From the NCBI RefSeq assembly GCF_004375085.3, contig NZ_SNAQ03000003.1, positions 186,001 to 250,000 of the forward strand: a stretch of 64,000 nucleotides of DNA. The letters are read 5' to 3'. The notes below the pieces were generated by a model. That model was not told the DNA's origin. It made no database searches and saw nothing but the letters and a program-made list of their open reading frames with translations. A program made the translations under genes and the position numbers. The DNA comes from Lewinella sp. W8 (lineage in GTDB: Bacteria > Bacteroidota > Bacteroidia > Chitinophagales > Saprospiraceae). Positions 32,201-39,706 of this stretch are shown piece by piece. The stretch's first letter is position 1. The number at the start of each line of letters is the position of its first letter.

Positions 32201-33780
32201 CCGAAGGATCGATTGCTTCGGACCGGGTAGACGCCACCGGCAATAAGGCGTCCGTTTCCCAGGTGGGCGACGCAGTAACCTACGAGCGTCCCTACTTTGC
32301 TCGCTTTGCCGAAGATTCTCCCGCAAAATCCACCGTTTGGATGACCTTCCTTACCGACGTCACCGAAAGTGGCATTGGTAACAACGGCGGCATCAGCCTG
32401 GTGGACGGAGATACTCCCGTGCTGACCATCGGACGGACCGGAGGGACCACAAACCTGGCGGTGACCTATAACGGTGCCTCCCAGGCTTCCCCCGTACAGA
32501 CCTTCAACGGAACGAACTGGGTCGTGGTGCAGTTGGACATCTACGGCGCGGGCGTTGCCGATACCGCCCGGATCTGGGTTAATCCGCTTTCGGACGTCCT
32601 TCCCGACCCCGAGGAAGCGGTATTCACCCTCACCGATCTGGCCATCGAAAATGGCTTTGATCGCCTGCGGATCTCCGCGGCCGGGGCCACGCAACTGGAC
32701 TTCTTTGCCGACGAGATTTACACCGGCTTCAGTTTCCGGGACGTTTCCCCCAACTTCGGGTCCGATGATCCGGCCCTGCTGGCCTACGAGCCCTTCAACT
32801 ACGATGCGGGCCTGAGCCTGTTTGGCACGGGAGGGATCAATGCCTTCTGGGATGGTGTTTGGACCGACGCGTCCGGCGCCGGAGAAGTTAACGAAGTGAC
32901 CATCACCGAAGGAAGCATCGACCTGCCCGATCTCGAAGAGGTAGGCAATAAGGTAGAGTTTGGCTTCTTCGAATCGGGACGGAACATTCGTGCGGACCGC
33001 AAACTGGCCTTCCCGCTGCTGAGCGACGGCCGGACCTACTGGATGACCTTCCTGATGAACACCCTGGAGCCGGACGCGCTGGATAACGTAGCCAACGTGA
33101 CCTTCCGCAGCTCGGGCATTGCGGCCAACGGCGGCCAACGCCTCTCGGTGGGTCGGCAGTTTGGTGATGGCCTACTGGGCTTCGTGACGCCTCCCTCCGG
33201 CAACTCCCGTCGTTCTGAAGTAATGGACGAAGGCCTGCACTGGCTGGTGTTCCGCGTACAGACGGCCGCCGATGGTGCTCCCGATAGCGTGGCCATGTGG
33301 ATTGATCCGCCCCTCAACGTGGAGCCCGATACGTCTACGGCCTTCAACTACGGCCTGACGACGGTTTTCGACGGTGCGCCCATCGATATCATCCGTATTC
33401 GGGTCGACGGTGATGGAGCCAATCAGACGCCCTACGTCACCACCTTCGACGAGCTGCGAATCGCCACCGAATGGCAATCCGCCCGCCTGACGACCAACGT
33501 GATTGAACCGGAAGAGGATGACGTATTCTACCTCGGGGCTTATCCCAACCCCTTCGGTGAAGAACTTAACGTCACCTTCCAGGCGCCCCGGTCCGGCCGC
33601 TACGATCTGCAATTGTTTGACCTGAATGGCCGCGAGGTCTCCCGGATTTTCTCCGGGGAACTCCCGGTGGGAGAGCAACAGCTCCGGTGGAACAATACCG
33701 GCCTGGCCAACGGTGTCTACTTCCTGCGAATTGTACACGGTAACCAGTCGACCGTCAGAAAATTGATTCTGTATCGTTAA
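29212..33780 (+). CDS. Large six-repeat T9SS-secreted surface protein (LamG-like repeats)
   Basis: 1522 aa with signal peptide (ending LWAQA). Six repeats of about 230 residues each start with a phrase like DGFDYPASATL, FAYEVGDSL, FNYATGDEV, FDYAMVDSI, FDYPAGEDL or FNYDAGLSL and end with WDDI-type phrases such as DDIYLGASFADIVPNDL. Repeats 1 and 3 share GKRFGNRN and LLARTSxN, and repeats 2 and 4 share GWDGxW, QTSG and RRL, showing duplication of a two-repeat unit. The end is a T9SS tail (YPNPFGEELNVTF; LFDLNGREVSRIF; NGVYFLRI). Probably a glycan-binding surface protein of this SusC/SusD operon. A terminator follows at 33843. The paralogue at 21522 has one copy of the unit. Confidence 0.85.
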   Translation: MHKKITFLLLTLLTGAGLWAQAASDGFDYPASATLAGNGAAGDGWSSGWVATSDADTSLVATGGVLNETLLARTSNNRAVIVSTGPQNRYQRYFTAPITSATGDFWFSVHLAVEGTSLANAATLSLVDTTDNSERVTFGKRFGNRNVFATGAGAGATNSGLQFQGTDARWLVGHMTFDTDNDQWLLDLWVDTDPAAEPQEADAQIMNKAYANRPFHAIQLKAEGGAGVDLSVDDLYFGSTFAEVVPSDLISIGEFSPGATEKFAYEVGDSLTQVGAGGTGWDGDWMLRAGLSPVMEATGITSDILQRQTSGTNATVSTSTRVVRRLDGQYGDVGRTFWIGYWFQTVNAGGNVSHFVLADEAALADSGGGGRLAQIGSGFNNPNIAIVQGGPQSGTGISSAEARFVVLEVVTNGTAANDEIYVYIDPDLDAPPSREDANAVGLRNLSDWNAIALLQEGGPGVTSRWDDILVGDAFADVVPDDLIDTSIPQTAIAFEQFNYATGDEVVGSGEAEDGWAGAWDTIATDTTFAVINSGGLVNENLLARTSSNSYAATSAGEPNRVIRYLETPITQENNGTVWFSTHMAVSGNVGNNVGTLVFADTTQDNYERIIIGKRFGNRNLFATGGGVGANNSGALFEGNSARWVVGRLVASDTSDQWILNVWVDPSPAEMPADTNANIANKLYPTATIHGVSLKAEGAAGLIFTADDIFIGQTFADVVPADFEVVPEAPAGAMETFDYAMVDSINGQTGGSGWDGAWTLVADGNQPITEGGVENFNLLKQTSGNKVSFTANGVVARRLAGTYGDQGRTTWVGFWFDSENGGPNVTNLVLADFDQLPVGAPGELLQVGRSFNGSNLRIIGQGTSDASASEGHFVVLELDTDGTSANDAVYMWVDPDLNAAPSRDTADVVGSANLTNWDAIALKVAGNPGVTAVWDDIYLGASFADIVPNDLLDIQNPTEPVVATEPFDYPAGEDLNEQNGGTGWLSGWEQIDGSITLAEGSIASDRVDATGNKASVSQVGDAVTYERPYFARFAEDSPAKSTVWMTFLTDVTESGIGNNGGISLVDGDTPVLTIGRTGGTTNLAVTYNGASQASPVQTFNGTNWVVVQLDIYGAGVADTARIWVNPLSDVLPDPEEAVFTLTDLAIENGFDRLRISAAGATQLDFFADEIYTGFSFRDVSPNFGSDDPALLAYEPFNYDAGLSLFGTGGINAFWDGVWTDASGAGEVNEVTITEGSIDLPDLEEVGNKVEFGFFESGRNIRADRKLAFPLLSDGRTYWMTFLMNTLEPDALDNVANVTFRSSGIAANGGQRLSVGRQFGDGLLGFVTPPSGNSRRSEVMDEGLHWLVFRVQTAADGAPDSVAMWIDPPLNVEPDTSTAFNYGLTTVFDGAPIDIIRIRVDGDGANQTPYVTTFDELRIATEWQSARLTTNVIEPEEDDVFYLGAYPNPFGEELNVTFQAPRSGRYDLQLFDLNGREVSRIFSGELPVGEQQLRWNNTGLANGVYFLRIVHGNQSTVRKLILYR
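29662..29679 (-). repeat. Dispersed motif copy 6 (GCACCTGCGC-CC-GCGCC)
   Basis: Minus strand GGCACCTGCGCCCGCGCC, inside the gene at 29212, where the plus strand encodes GAGAGA. Confidence 0.7.
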
Positions 33781-33842
33781 GATGTGCATGATCAATGCGC
33801 TGCGGAATGCCTGATGAGCGCCGCTACGCAATTGAATTGATG

Positions 33843-33882
33843 GAGGGCCCGGTTGGCAAGTGTCGGCCGGGTCCTCATTTTT
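33843..33882 (+). terminator. Terminator of the SusC/SusD/T9SS operon
   Basis: Ten-bp stem GAGGGCCCGG / CCGGGTCCTC with one G-U pair and a 14-base loop, followed by ATTTTT. Confidence 0.8.
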
Positions 33883-33940
33883 GGTTTGTTTCCCTCCGGC
33901 TTCAGGTGGATGGTCCACCTTAGACCTAATTTGTCTTACT

Positions 33941-36151
33941 ATGCGTTTTTTGCTTTACTTAATCCTCGTCGGTTACTTGCTATCCTGCTCGGTGGGGGAG
34001 CAAATCACTCGGGAACCCAATACCCCTTCGGCGCAGTGGATCACGGTGCCAGCATTTCGGGACAGTTCCCTGGCCAACAGCTGGCTAGTCTTCGAGAAAA
34101 ACTTTGATTGGTCGGGCGCCGACGCGCAGGTGCCCGGTAATCGGTCGGAGCAGCGGAGGCCCGTGATGGCGCAAATTGCCGCAGATTCAAAATACTGGCT
34201 CTGGGTGAACGACTCCCTGGTCATTCGGGAAGGAGGACTGAAGTGGGGGCCGGTGCCGGGAGGGTATTACGTGGATTCAGTGGACCTCAGCGAGCACCTC
34301 CGACCGGGACGAAACCGCGTGTCCGTCCTGGTGTGGTACTTTGGCAAAGACGGCTTTTCTCACCAGAACAGTGGCCGGGCCGGGTTATGGTTTCAAGCCC
34401 CACGGTTAGGGCTCGTATCGGATACCTCCTGGATGGCGGGGCTTCACGAGGCCTTCTCAAGAAATTCGGGGCCTCCCTACCCAAACTACCGTTTGCCCGA
34501 GTCCAACGTGGCCTTTTCGGCCCAAAACGCCAGTCCGCTGTATCGGGCAGATCAAACCCTCTACGGCTATGCGGGAGACCTGAAGCCGGCCATCAGCTTT
34601 TCCCGCGACGGCCGGGCCGTCGCACGGCCCATCCCCCAGTGGAAAGATTTTGGCCTCCAGGCTTACGCCAACGCGCCGACCTTCCCCTTCACCAGTGACG
34701 GCACTCCGCTGGAGCTCCAGCTTCCCTACAACGCTCAGGTAACGGCCATGATGACCATTACTCCTCCGGCGAATGCTGCGGTGGATACCCTTGACGTGCG
34801 CACGGACAATTACCGGGGGGGTGGCCCGCCCAACGTCCGCACTATTTACTTGCCCAGACCCGGCATTAAGCAGACTTTTGAAAGTCCCGGATGGTTTAAC
34901 GGCCACCACGTGATCTACACCATTCCGGCCGGTACGGTCGTACACGATCTGCGGTTCCGGGAAACGGGTTACGCCACCGAATTTACCGGGGCCTTTTCCG
35001 CCGACGATCCCTTCTACAACCGCTTGTGGGACAAGGCTCGCCGAACGCTTTACGTAACCATGCGGGATAATTACATGGATTGCCCCGACCGCGAACGGGC
35101 CCAGTGGTGGGGTGACGTCGTGCTGGAAAGCGGCGAAACCTTCTACGCCCTGGACCGGAGCAGCGATGCCCTGACCCGAAAGGCCATCCGAGAACTCATG
35201 GACTGGCAGCGGCCGGACAGCACCATCTACAGTCCGGTGCCGGCGGGCAACTGGGACGGCGAATTGCCCACCCAGATGTTGGCCAGCGTGGGCCTCTTCG
35301 GCATCTGGAATTATTACCAGCATACCGGTGATGCCGACCTGATCCGGGAGGTATACCCCGCCGTGAAGCGCTATTTGGCCATCTGGCAGCAGGACGAGAC
35401 GGGACTCGTCGTACCCCGCAAGGGAGGCTGGACCTGGGGTGACTGGGGAGACAACAAGGACATGCCCCTGATCTTTAACGGTTGGTATTACCTGGCCCTG
35501 CGGGGCCTGGAGGATATGGCCCAGCTGGTGGGCGATCAGGAAACCCACACCCAAAGCCTTGCCAAAATGAAACGACTGAAAAAGGCCTTCAACGAGCAGT
35601 TTTGGACCGGCGAGGCCTACCGGAGCCCGGCCCACCAGGGCCCGCCGGACGACCGGGGAGCTTCCCTGGCGGTGGTAGCGGGGATCGCTCCGAAGGAGTA
35701 TTTCCCGGCTCTGAGGCGAGTGTTTGCCGAGCAGCGCCACGCCAGCCCCTACTTTGAGAAGTACGTCGAGGAAGCCCTCTTTCAGATGGGGTATCCCGAA
35801 GATGCCCTTACGCGCATGAAGGAACGATTCGGGCCGATGGTCAATGGCCCCGGAACTACTCTGTGGGAAGGCTGGGAGATCGGCTCGGCGAAGTACGGCG
35901 GCGGTACCGATAACCACGCCTGGAGTGGGGGAGGACTGACCCTGCTGTCTCAGTACGTCGCCGGAGTTGCTCCTCTGGAACCGGGATATCGTCGGGTGCG
36001 GATACGCCCACAACTCGGACCGTTGCAACGAGTGGAAGCTACCGTAGATACACCACTTGGGCTCCTACGAGTAGAGGTACAGCGGAAGGGGGAAGAACTA
36101 CTGATCGAATACGACGCTCCGAAAGGGATGGCGGTGGAGGTAGTAGAGTAG
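33941..36151 (+). CDS. Alpha-L-rhamnosidase-like glycoside hydrolase (GH78-type) lipoprotein
   Basis: 736 aa from the ATG at 33941 (MRFLLYLILVGYLLSCSVGEQ), a lipoprotein signal with lipobox LLSC. An N-terminal beta-sandwich (about 60-330; DSKYWLWVNDSLVIREGG) is followed by an (alpha/alpha)6 barrel with the GH78-type acid motif DCPDRERAQWWGD at residues 380-392, GWTWGDWGDNKDMPL, and a C-terminal beta domain (GYRRVRIRPQLG; VEATVDTPLGLLRV). The family cleaves terminal alpha-L-rhamnose. The motif departs from the textbook DCPQRDER, so a related specificity is possible. It ends 70 bases before the GH43-like gene. Its product would feed the rhamnose operon upstream. Confidence 0.85.
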   Translation: MRFLLYLILVGYLLSCSVGEQITREPNTPSAQWITVPAFRDSSLANSWLVFEKNFDWSGADAQVPGNRSEQRRPVMAQIAADSKYWLWVNDSLVIREGGLKWGPVPGGYYVDSVDLSEHLRPGRNRVSVLVWYFGKDGFSHQNSGRAGLWFQAPRLGLVSDTSWMAGLHEAFSRNSGPPYPNYRLPESNVAFSAQNASPLYRADQTLYGYAGDLKPAISFSRDGRAVARPIPQWKDFGLQAYANAPTFPFTSDGTPLELQLPYNAQVTAMMTITPPANAAVDTLDVRTDNYRGGGPPNVRTIYLPRPGIKQTFESPGWFNGHHVIYTIPAGTVVHDLRFRETGYATEFTGAFSADDPFYNRLWDKARRTLYVTMRDNYMDCPDRERAQWWGDVVLESGETFYALDRSSDALTRKAIRELMDWQRPDSTIYSPVPAGNWDGELPTQMLASVGLFGIWNYYQHTGDADLIREVYPAVKRYLAIWQQDETGLVVPRKGGWTWGDWGDNKDMPLIFNGWYYLALRGLEDMAQLVGDQETHTQSLAKMKRLKKAFNEQFWTGEAYRSPAHQGPPDDRGASLAVVAGIAPKEYFPALRRVFAEQRHASPYFEKYVEEALFQMGYPEDALTRMKERFGPMVNGPGTTLWEGWEIGSAKYGGGTDNHAWSGGGLTLLSQYVAGVAPLEPGYRRVRIRPQLGPLQRVEATVDTPLGLLRVEVQRKGEELLIEYDAPKGMAVEVVE
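34115..34134 (-). repeat. Dispersed motif copy 7 (GCACCTGCGC-GTCG-GCGCC)
   Basis: Minus strand GGCACCTGCGCGTCGGCGCC, inside the rhamnosidase-like gene (plus-strand peptide GADAQVP). Confidence 0.7.
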
Positions 36152-36221
36152 CGGCACTCCACCGTAAGTGTCCTGTGGTATCCTGAGCGATTATTGGGCC
36201 GCAGCACTTAGTTTTCGGGTT

Positions 36222-37673
36222 ATGATCCGAACCTTCACTCTGCTCTTTGCTGCACTCCTTGGCACCTGCGCGCTGGCGCCCTCCTGTTCCTCCGGCGAAG
36301 CCACCCAGGGCCCACCGGAAGCGGGTAAAACCGTGACCATCTCCAACCTGGAGCCCCGCCGGACCACCGACGGAAACATCGTCGATGCCCACGATGGTAG
36401 GGTGATCGAATTTGGGGGGACTTACTACTGGTACGGCACCCAGTACGGGAAGACGAATGGCTTCACCAAGGCCAATGAATACCACGTGTACCGCAGTGAC
36501 GACCTGGTGACCTGGGAGCACCTGGGACCGGCGCTGATTGACCCTCCTTCGGGGGTGTATTACCGGCCGCACGTGATTTTTCACGAGGCCAGCGGACAGT
36601 ACGTTTTCTGGTACAACTGGTATCCGGAACTCTGGGATGGACACTTTGGCGTAGCTGTTTCGGATTCGCCCGGCGGACCGTTCACCATCCAGAACCCCGA
36701 CGTCAAGGTGGCGCACTCCGAGCTGGGGGTGGGGGATTTCGGTCTGTTCGTCGACGACGACCAGACGGCCTACATCAGCTACAATACCATCCAGGGGCAC
36801 CGGGTATCCGTAGAAAAGCTTAATCCGGATTATACCTCTTCCAGTCTGGAGAACGGCGGCTACATTGCCCAGTACTGTGAGGCGGGCTCCATGTTTAAGC
36901 GCAAGGATATTTATTATTTACTCACCGACTACACCTGTTGTTTTTGCAACCAGGGAGCCGGGGCCCGCGTGTACGTGGCCGACGATCCCCTGGGGGAATG
37001 GACCCTGACGAATAACATCAACCGCCTTCCCGGCCGGCGGGCCCACAAGCTTACGGACGGCACGTATTTCACCACCGACTACACCGCTCTGAACCGGATC
37101 GATTCTACCTTTGAATCCCTGATCCTGGATGTTCCCGATGAGGGAGACCGACTGACGCTCCATCACTTCACCGGGGACCGTTCGGGGCAGTGTGGACAGG
37201 TAGACAACCCCCAGGTCCATCAGCTCATTGAGCTACCGGGCTTCAGCGTGGAGTTCTACGACCACGGTTGGCGGCCCGCCGGGGAGCTGGCCCCGGAGGT
37301 GACCCAAAAGAATATGCTGCAGGTGCTGGAGTTTGACGTTTCATCACTCGCCGGAAAGCGGATCCGGATGCGACCCCGGTCGGACTTTCCGTACGCCGTG
37401 CGGCTCACGGAAATTATTGGAAGTGAAGGGGAGATTTATGTTTCCAATGACCGTCCCGGCCCCGTCATCATTCCCGCCCAGCAGACTTACGTGATGTCGC
37501 TGCAAACGGAGGGGAAGACCGAATTTATCTGGATGGGGGACCTGTGGGGCTCGGCGTCCGATAACGTGAAGGGCCACGATTTTCAGTACTGGAGCAGTCC
37601 CCTGCAGTTTGATTCGCTGGGTTGGATTGCTCCGCTGTCGTTGGAGGAGGAATGGCGGACAACTTTGCCATAA
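36222..37673 (+). CDS. GH43-like glycoside hydrolase lipoprotein
   Basis: 483 aa from the ATG at 36222 (MIRTFTLLFAALLGTCALAPS). The signal is of lipoprotein type, with LLGTC or APSC as possible lipobox. A five-bladed propeller of GH43 type follows: the base D55 in DAHDG with YYWYGTQYG, the pKa modulator in GDFGLFVDDDQTAYISY, and the acid E220 in YCEAGSMFKR. The C-terminal 130 residues form a beta-sandwich-like region. GH43 enzymes release xylose, arabinose or galactose from side chains. It is cotranscribed with the rhamnosidase-like gene. Dispersed motif copy 8 lies inside its signal-peptide codons. Exact subfamily uncertain. Confidence 0.8.
   Translation: MIRTFTLLFAALLGTCALAPSCSSGEATQGPPEAGKTVTISNLEPRRTTDGNIVDAHDGRVIEFGGTYYWYGTQYGKTNGFTKANEYHVYRSDDLVTWEHLGPALIDPPSGVYYRPHVIFHEASGQYVFWYNWYPELWDGHFGVAVSDSPGGPFTIQNPDVKVAHSELGVGDFGLFVDDDQTAYISYNTIQGHRVSVEKLNPDYTSSSLENGGYIAQYCEAGSMFKRKDIYYLLTDYTCCFCNQGAGARVYVADDPLGEWTLTNNINRLPGRRAHKLTDGTYFTTDYTALNRIDSTFESLILDVPDEGDRLTLHHFTGDRSGQCGQVDNPQVHQLIELPGFSVEFYDHGWRPAGELAPEVTQKNMLQVLEFDVSSLAGKRIRMRPRSDFPYAVRLTEIIGSEGEIYVSNDRPGPVIIPAQQTYVMSLQTEGKTEFIWMGDLWGSASDNVKGHDFQYWSSPLQFDSLGWIAPLSLEEEWRTTLP
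36261..36280 (+). repeat. Dispersed motif copy 8 (GCACCTGCGC-GCTG-GCGCC)
   Basis: GGCACCTGCGCGCTGGCGCC encodes GTCALAP in the signal peptide of the GH43-like protein. Confidence 0.75.
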
Positions 37674-37675
37674 TT

Positions 37676-37696
37676 TTACTCATCCAAAATTTTCTT
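37676..37696 (+). repeat. 21-bp dispersed repeat, copy B
   Basis: TTACTCATCC followed by AAAATTTTCTT, in the 66-base gap between the convergent GH43-like and Gcr-type genes. Identical to copy C. Confidence 0.65.
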
Positions 37697-37739
37697 CTTT
37701 CCAGTTGTCTGGCTAATCGCTGTTCTAAGACATCCAGAA

Positions 37740-39641
37740 TTACCCCTTCTCCGGGGCCTGGCTACGGGGAAACAACAGGAACGTCCAGGGGCGAACACTA
37801 ATTTCCAGTAATAGGCGGCCCAGCAGGCTAAAGGTTCTGCCGAAAGTGATGCTGCGGGAGCGCAGGGCGATGTAGAGGGTGATGCCGAAGCTGACGACGA
37901 AGTTGGTTGCTCCGATGATGAGGATACTCAGGGATGCGAGCAGCAGGGTAGGGAGGGTAAGATCGATGGTGGCCAGGGCAAAGCCAAAGTTGGCCGAGCT
38001 GAAGGCAATATGTCGGATGTCAATGGGCAGGCCAGTGAGGTAGCCCAGGTAGCCGGCCATGCCGAGGAAGAAACCCAGGCTGACGTTGCCACTCAAGCCT
38101 CCCAGGTTTTTACAGAGGTAGGCCGCAAAATTTTTCCGGGTCTCTTCGGGAAGCAGCCACCGTAGGAGCGGGTGGTGATTGAGTCGGGTTTCCATTTCAC
38201 TGGCCACCACTTTGTTGTCGAGGTAGCCGGAGATCAGGCCAGCGAAGGCCAGGAAAACGCCGGCGATGGCCGCGAATCCTAGTCCGTTTCCGGCGAAGGG
38301 CCAGAGGTCGTGGACCAATTTTTCTGCCTTTTCCGTAGTGACAAAACTGATGCCGTTGACGTAGAAGGATGCCCTGGCAATCAGGACCGCCAGCGGAAGT
38401 GCCGCGAAGATATTACCCACAAAAGAGATAAACTGACTCCGACTGGCCTGTTTGATCAAAGAAACAATTTCTTCGATTGCGCCCAATTTCAGGTCATTAT
38501 TCTGATCAATTTTTTTGATGATCGTCGAGGCGACCATGGCGGGCTGCTTGGTGGCAATGGTGCCCCCAAAGACTTTGACCAGCACGAAACACATGGCGTA
38601 ATTGATGCTGAAGAGCAGCGATTGTGGTAGCTTATCCGTGGGTAACTCGTACAGGCCAACCTTTACTGCCGCGAAAATGGCAATCAGCAAGCCCCCCAAA
38701 AGGCTACCCCGTAACATGCCATAATATTCGGACCGATTCTCCGCAATGTACTTCTCGCCGGAACGGGCCGTACGCTTTACAATTTCTAACGCCAGCAGGT
38801 CCAGGTTTTCGTTAATGAAGCGACCGATGTGCATCCGGTGAACTTCCCCGCCCGCAGCCGTTTCAAATACCCGCAGCCAGTTACTTTTTTCATTGGGCGC
38901 GGCGCGCAGGTGCAGGAGCTCTTCGAGAATGGCCAGGCTATCCAGTGCCTTTTTGCTTTCGAAGGTGAGCTTGAGCGTGGTGCCGATCTCGTTCTTCCGC
39001 AGCCGCAAGCTGATGATGTTGGCCCGTACGGCCTTCAGTAGCCGAAATATACTTTCGGTATCCTCCGGGGGCGCTGGATCCGAGACCACTTCCTGAAGCC
39101 GGGCAAACGGCCGGGTGTCTAGGTCGAGCCGCCGGAAGAGCTGCCGCACCCGGTGGTCCAGTCCGAAACCACCAATCTTCACCCCAAGCGACTGAATGGA
39201 TAAATTCAGTTGCTCCTCCACCCGTCGGGTATCCAGTTGCACCTGGTCCGGGCCAAAAAGCCGGTCAAGACCGTCCGCGGGCAGCTGTCTGATCCAGGGG
39301 AGGTCCTCCTTTAGCCGGAATACCGTCAGTAAGAAGTGCTGGATGTCCGTTTCGGGAGGAACCCGGGGAATCACCCGGTTCTTAATCCGCGCCCAGATTC
39401 CGAGGAGGAAGCTACTCTGGTCCAGGAAGGAGTACTGGGTGAAAAAGGAGAAAAAGTCGTAGTGCTGCAGGACGTAATTCATCCACTTCAGCAGCCCTTC
39501 CCGAAATTTCGGTTCGGTCTTCAGGGCCTGTTCCAGCTCCAGGAAGACGCCGTCAATTTTACCCGTTTCCCGGTAATTATTGCGGAATATATCCACCAAT
39601 TCAGTCATTACCTCCAGGCGGCCGGGAGGTGCATCGGACAT
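37740..39641 (-). CDS. Gcr/SpecificRecomb-family membrane protein, function unknown
   Basis: 633 aa from the ATG at 39641 (MSDAPPGRLEVMTELVDIFRN), with AAAGGA 11 bases upstream; a TTG 33 bases earlier is less likely. The N-terminal 330 residues are soluble and helical. The C-terminal 300 hold about six to eight membrane helices with SINYAMCFVLVKVFGGTIAT and KQPAMVAS, the hallmark of proteins named after the gonococcal gcr gene and often labelled site-specific recombinase. No recombinase catalytic motif is visible and the topology is that of an integral membrane protein, so the recombinase name should not be taken as function. It is convergent with the GH43-like gene and divergent from the membrane regulator. 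Confidence 0.75.
   Translation of the reverse strand: MSDAPPGRLEVMTELVDIFRNNYRETGKIDGVFLELEQALKTEPKFREGLLKWMNYVLQHYDFFSFFTQYSFLDQSSFLLGIWARIKNRVIPRVPPETDIQHFLLTVFRLKEDLPWIRQLPADGLDRLFGPDQVQLDTRRVEEQLNLSIQSLGVKIGGFGLDHRVRQLFRRLDLDTRPFARLQEVVSDPAPPEDTESIFRLLKAVRANIISLRLRKNEIGTTLKLTFESKKALDSLAILEELLHLRAAPNEKSNWLRVFETAAGGEVHRMHIGRFINENLDLLALEIVKRTARSGEKYIAENRSEYYGMLRGSLLGGLLIAIFAAVKVGLYELPTDKLPQSLLFSINYAMCFVLVKVFGGTIATKQPAMVASTIIKKIDQNNDLKLGAIEEIVSLIKQASRSQFISFVGNIFAALPLAVLIARASFYVNGISFVTTEKAEKLVHDLWPFAGNGLGFAAIAGVFLAFAGLISGYLDNKVVASEMETRLNHHPLLRWLLPEETRKNFAAYLCKNLGGLSGNVSLGFFLGMAGYLGYLTGLPIDIRHIAFSSANFGFALATIDLTLPTLLLASLSILIIGATNFVVSFGITLYIALRSRSITFGRTFSLLGRLLLEISVRPWTFLLFPRSQAPEKG
38896..38914 (-). 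repeat. Dispersed motif copy 9 (GCACCTGCGC-GCC-GCGCC)
   Basis: Minus strand TGCACCTGCGCGCCGCGCC, inside the Gcr-type gene, where it encodes LHLRAAP. Confidence 0.7.
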
Positions 39642-39706
39642 ACGTAACAAAATCCTTTCGAGGGAGCTGGGCAAAGTTGCTGGGGGGATTTGTGGGCTAA
39701 CAGTTG

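Noticed and set aside
29977-33138. Very long open frame (about 1050 codons) antisense to the six-repeat surface protein
   Set aside because: It mirrors the repeats of the sense gene and has no signal, domain or start context. It is an effect of GC-rich, repeat-rich codon usage in the real gene.
37740-39641. Calling the Gcr-type protein a mobile-element recombinase and the region an integrated element
   Set aside because: It is a membrane protein, and there are no attachment sites, integrase, tRNA or base-composition break around it.
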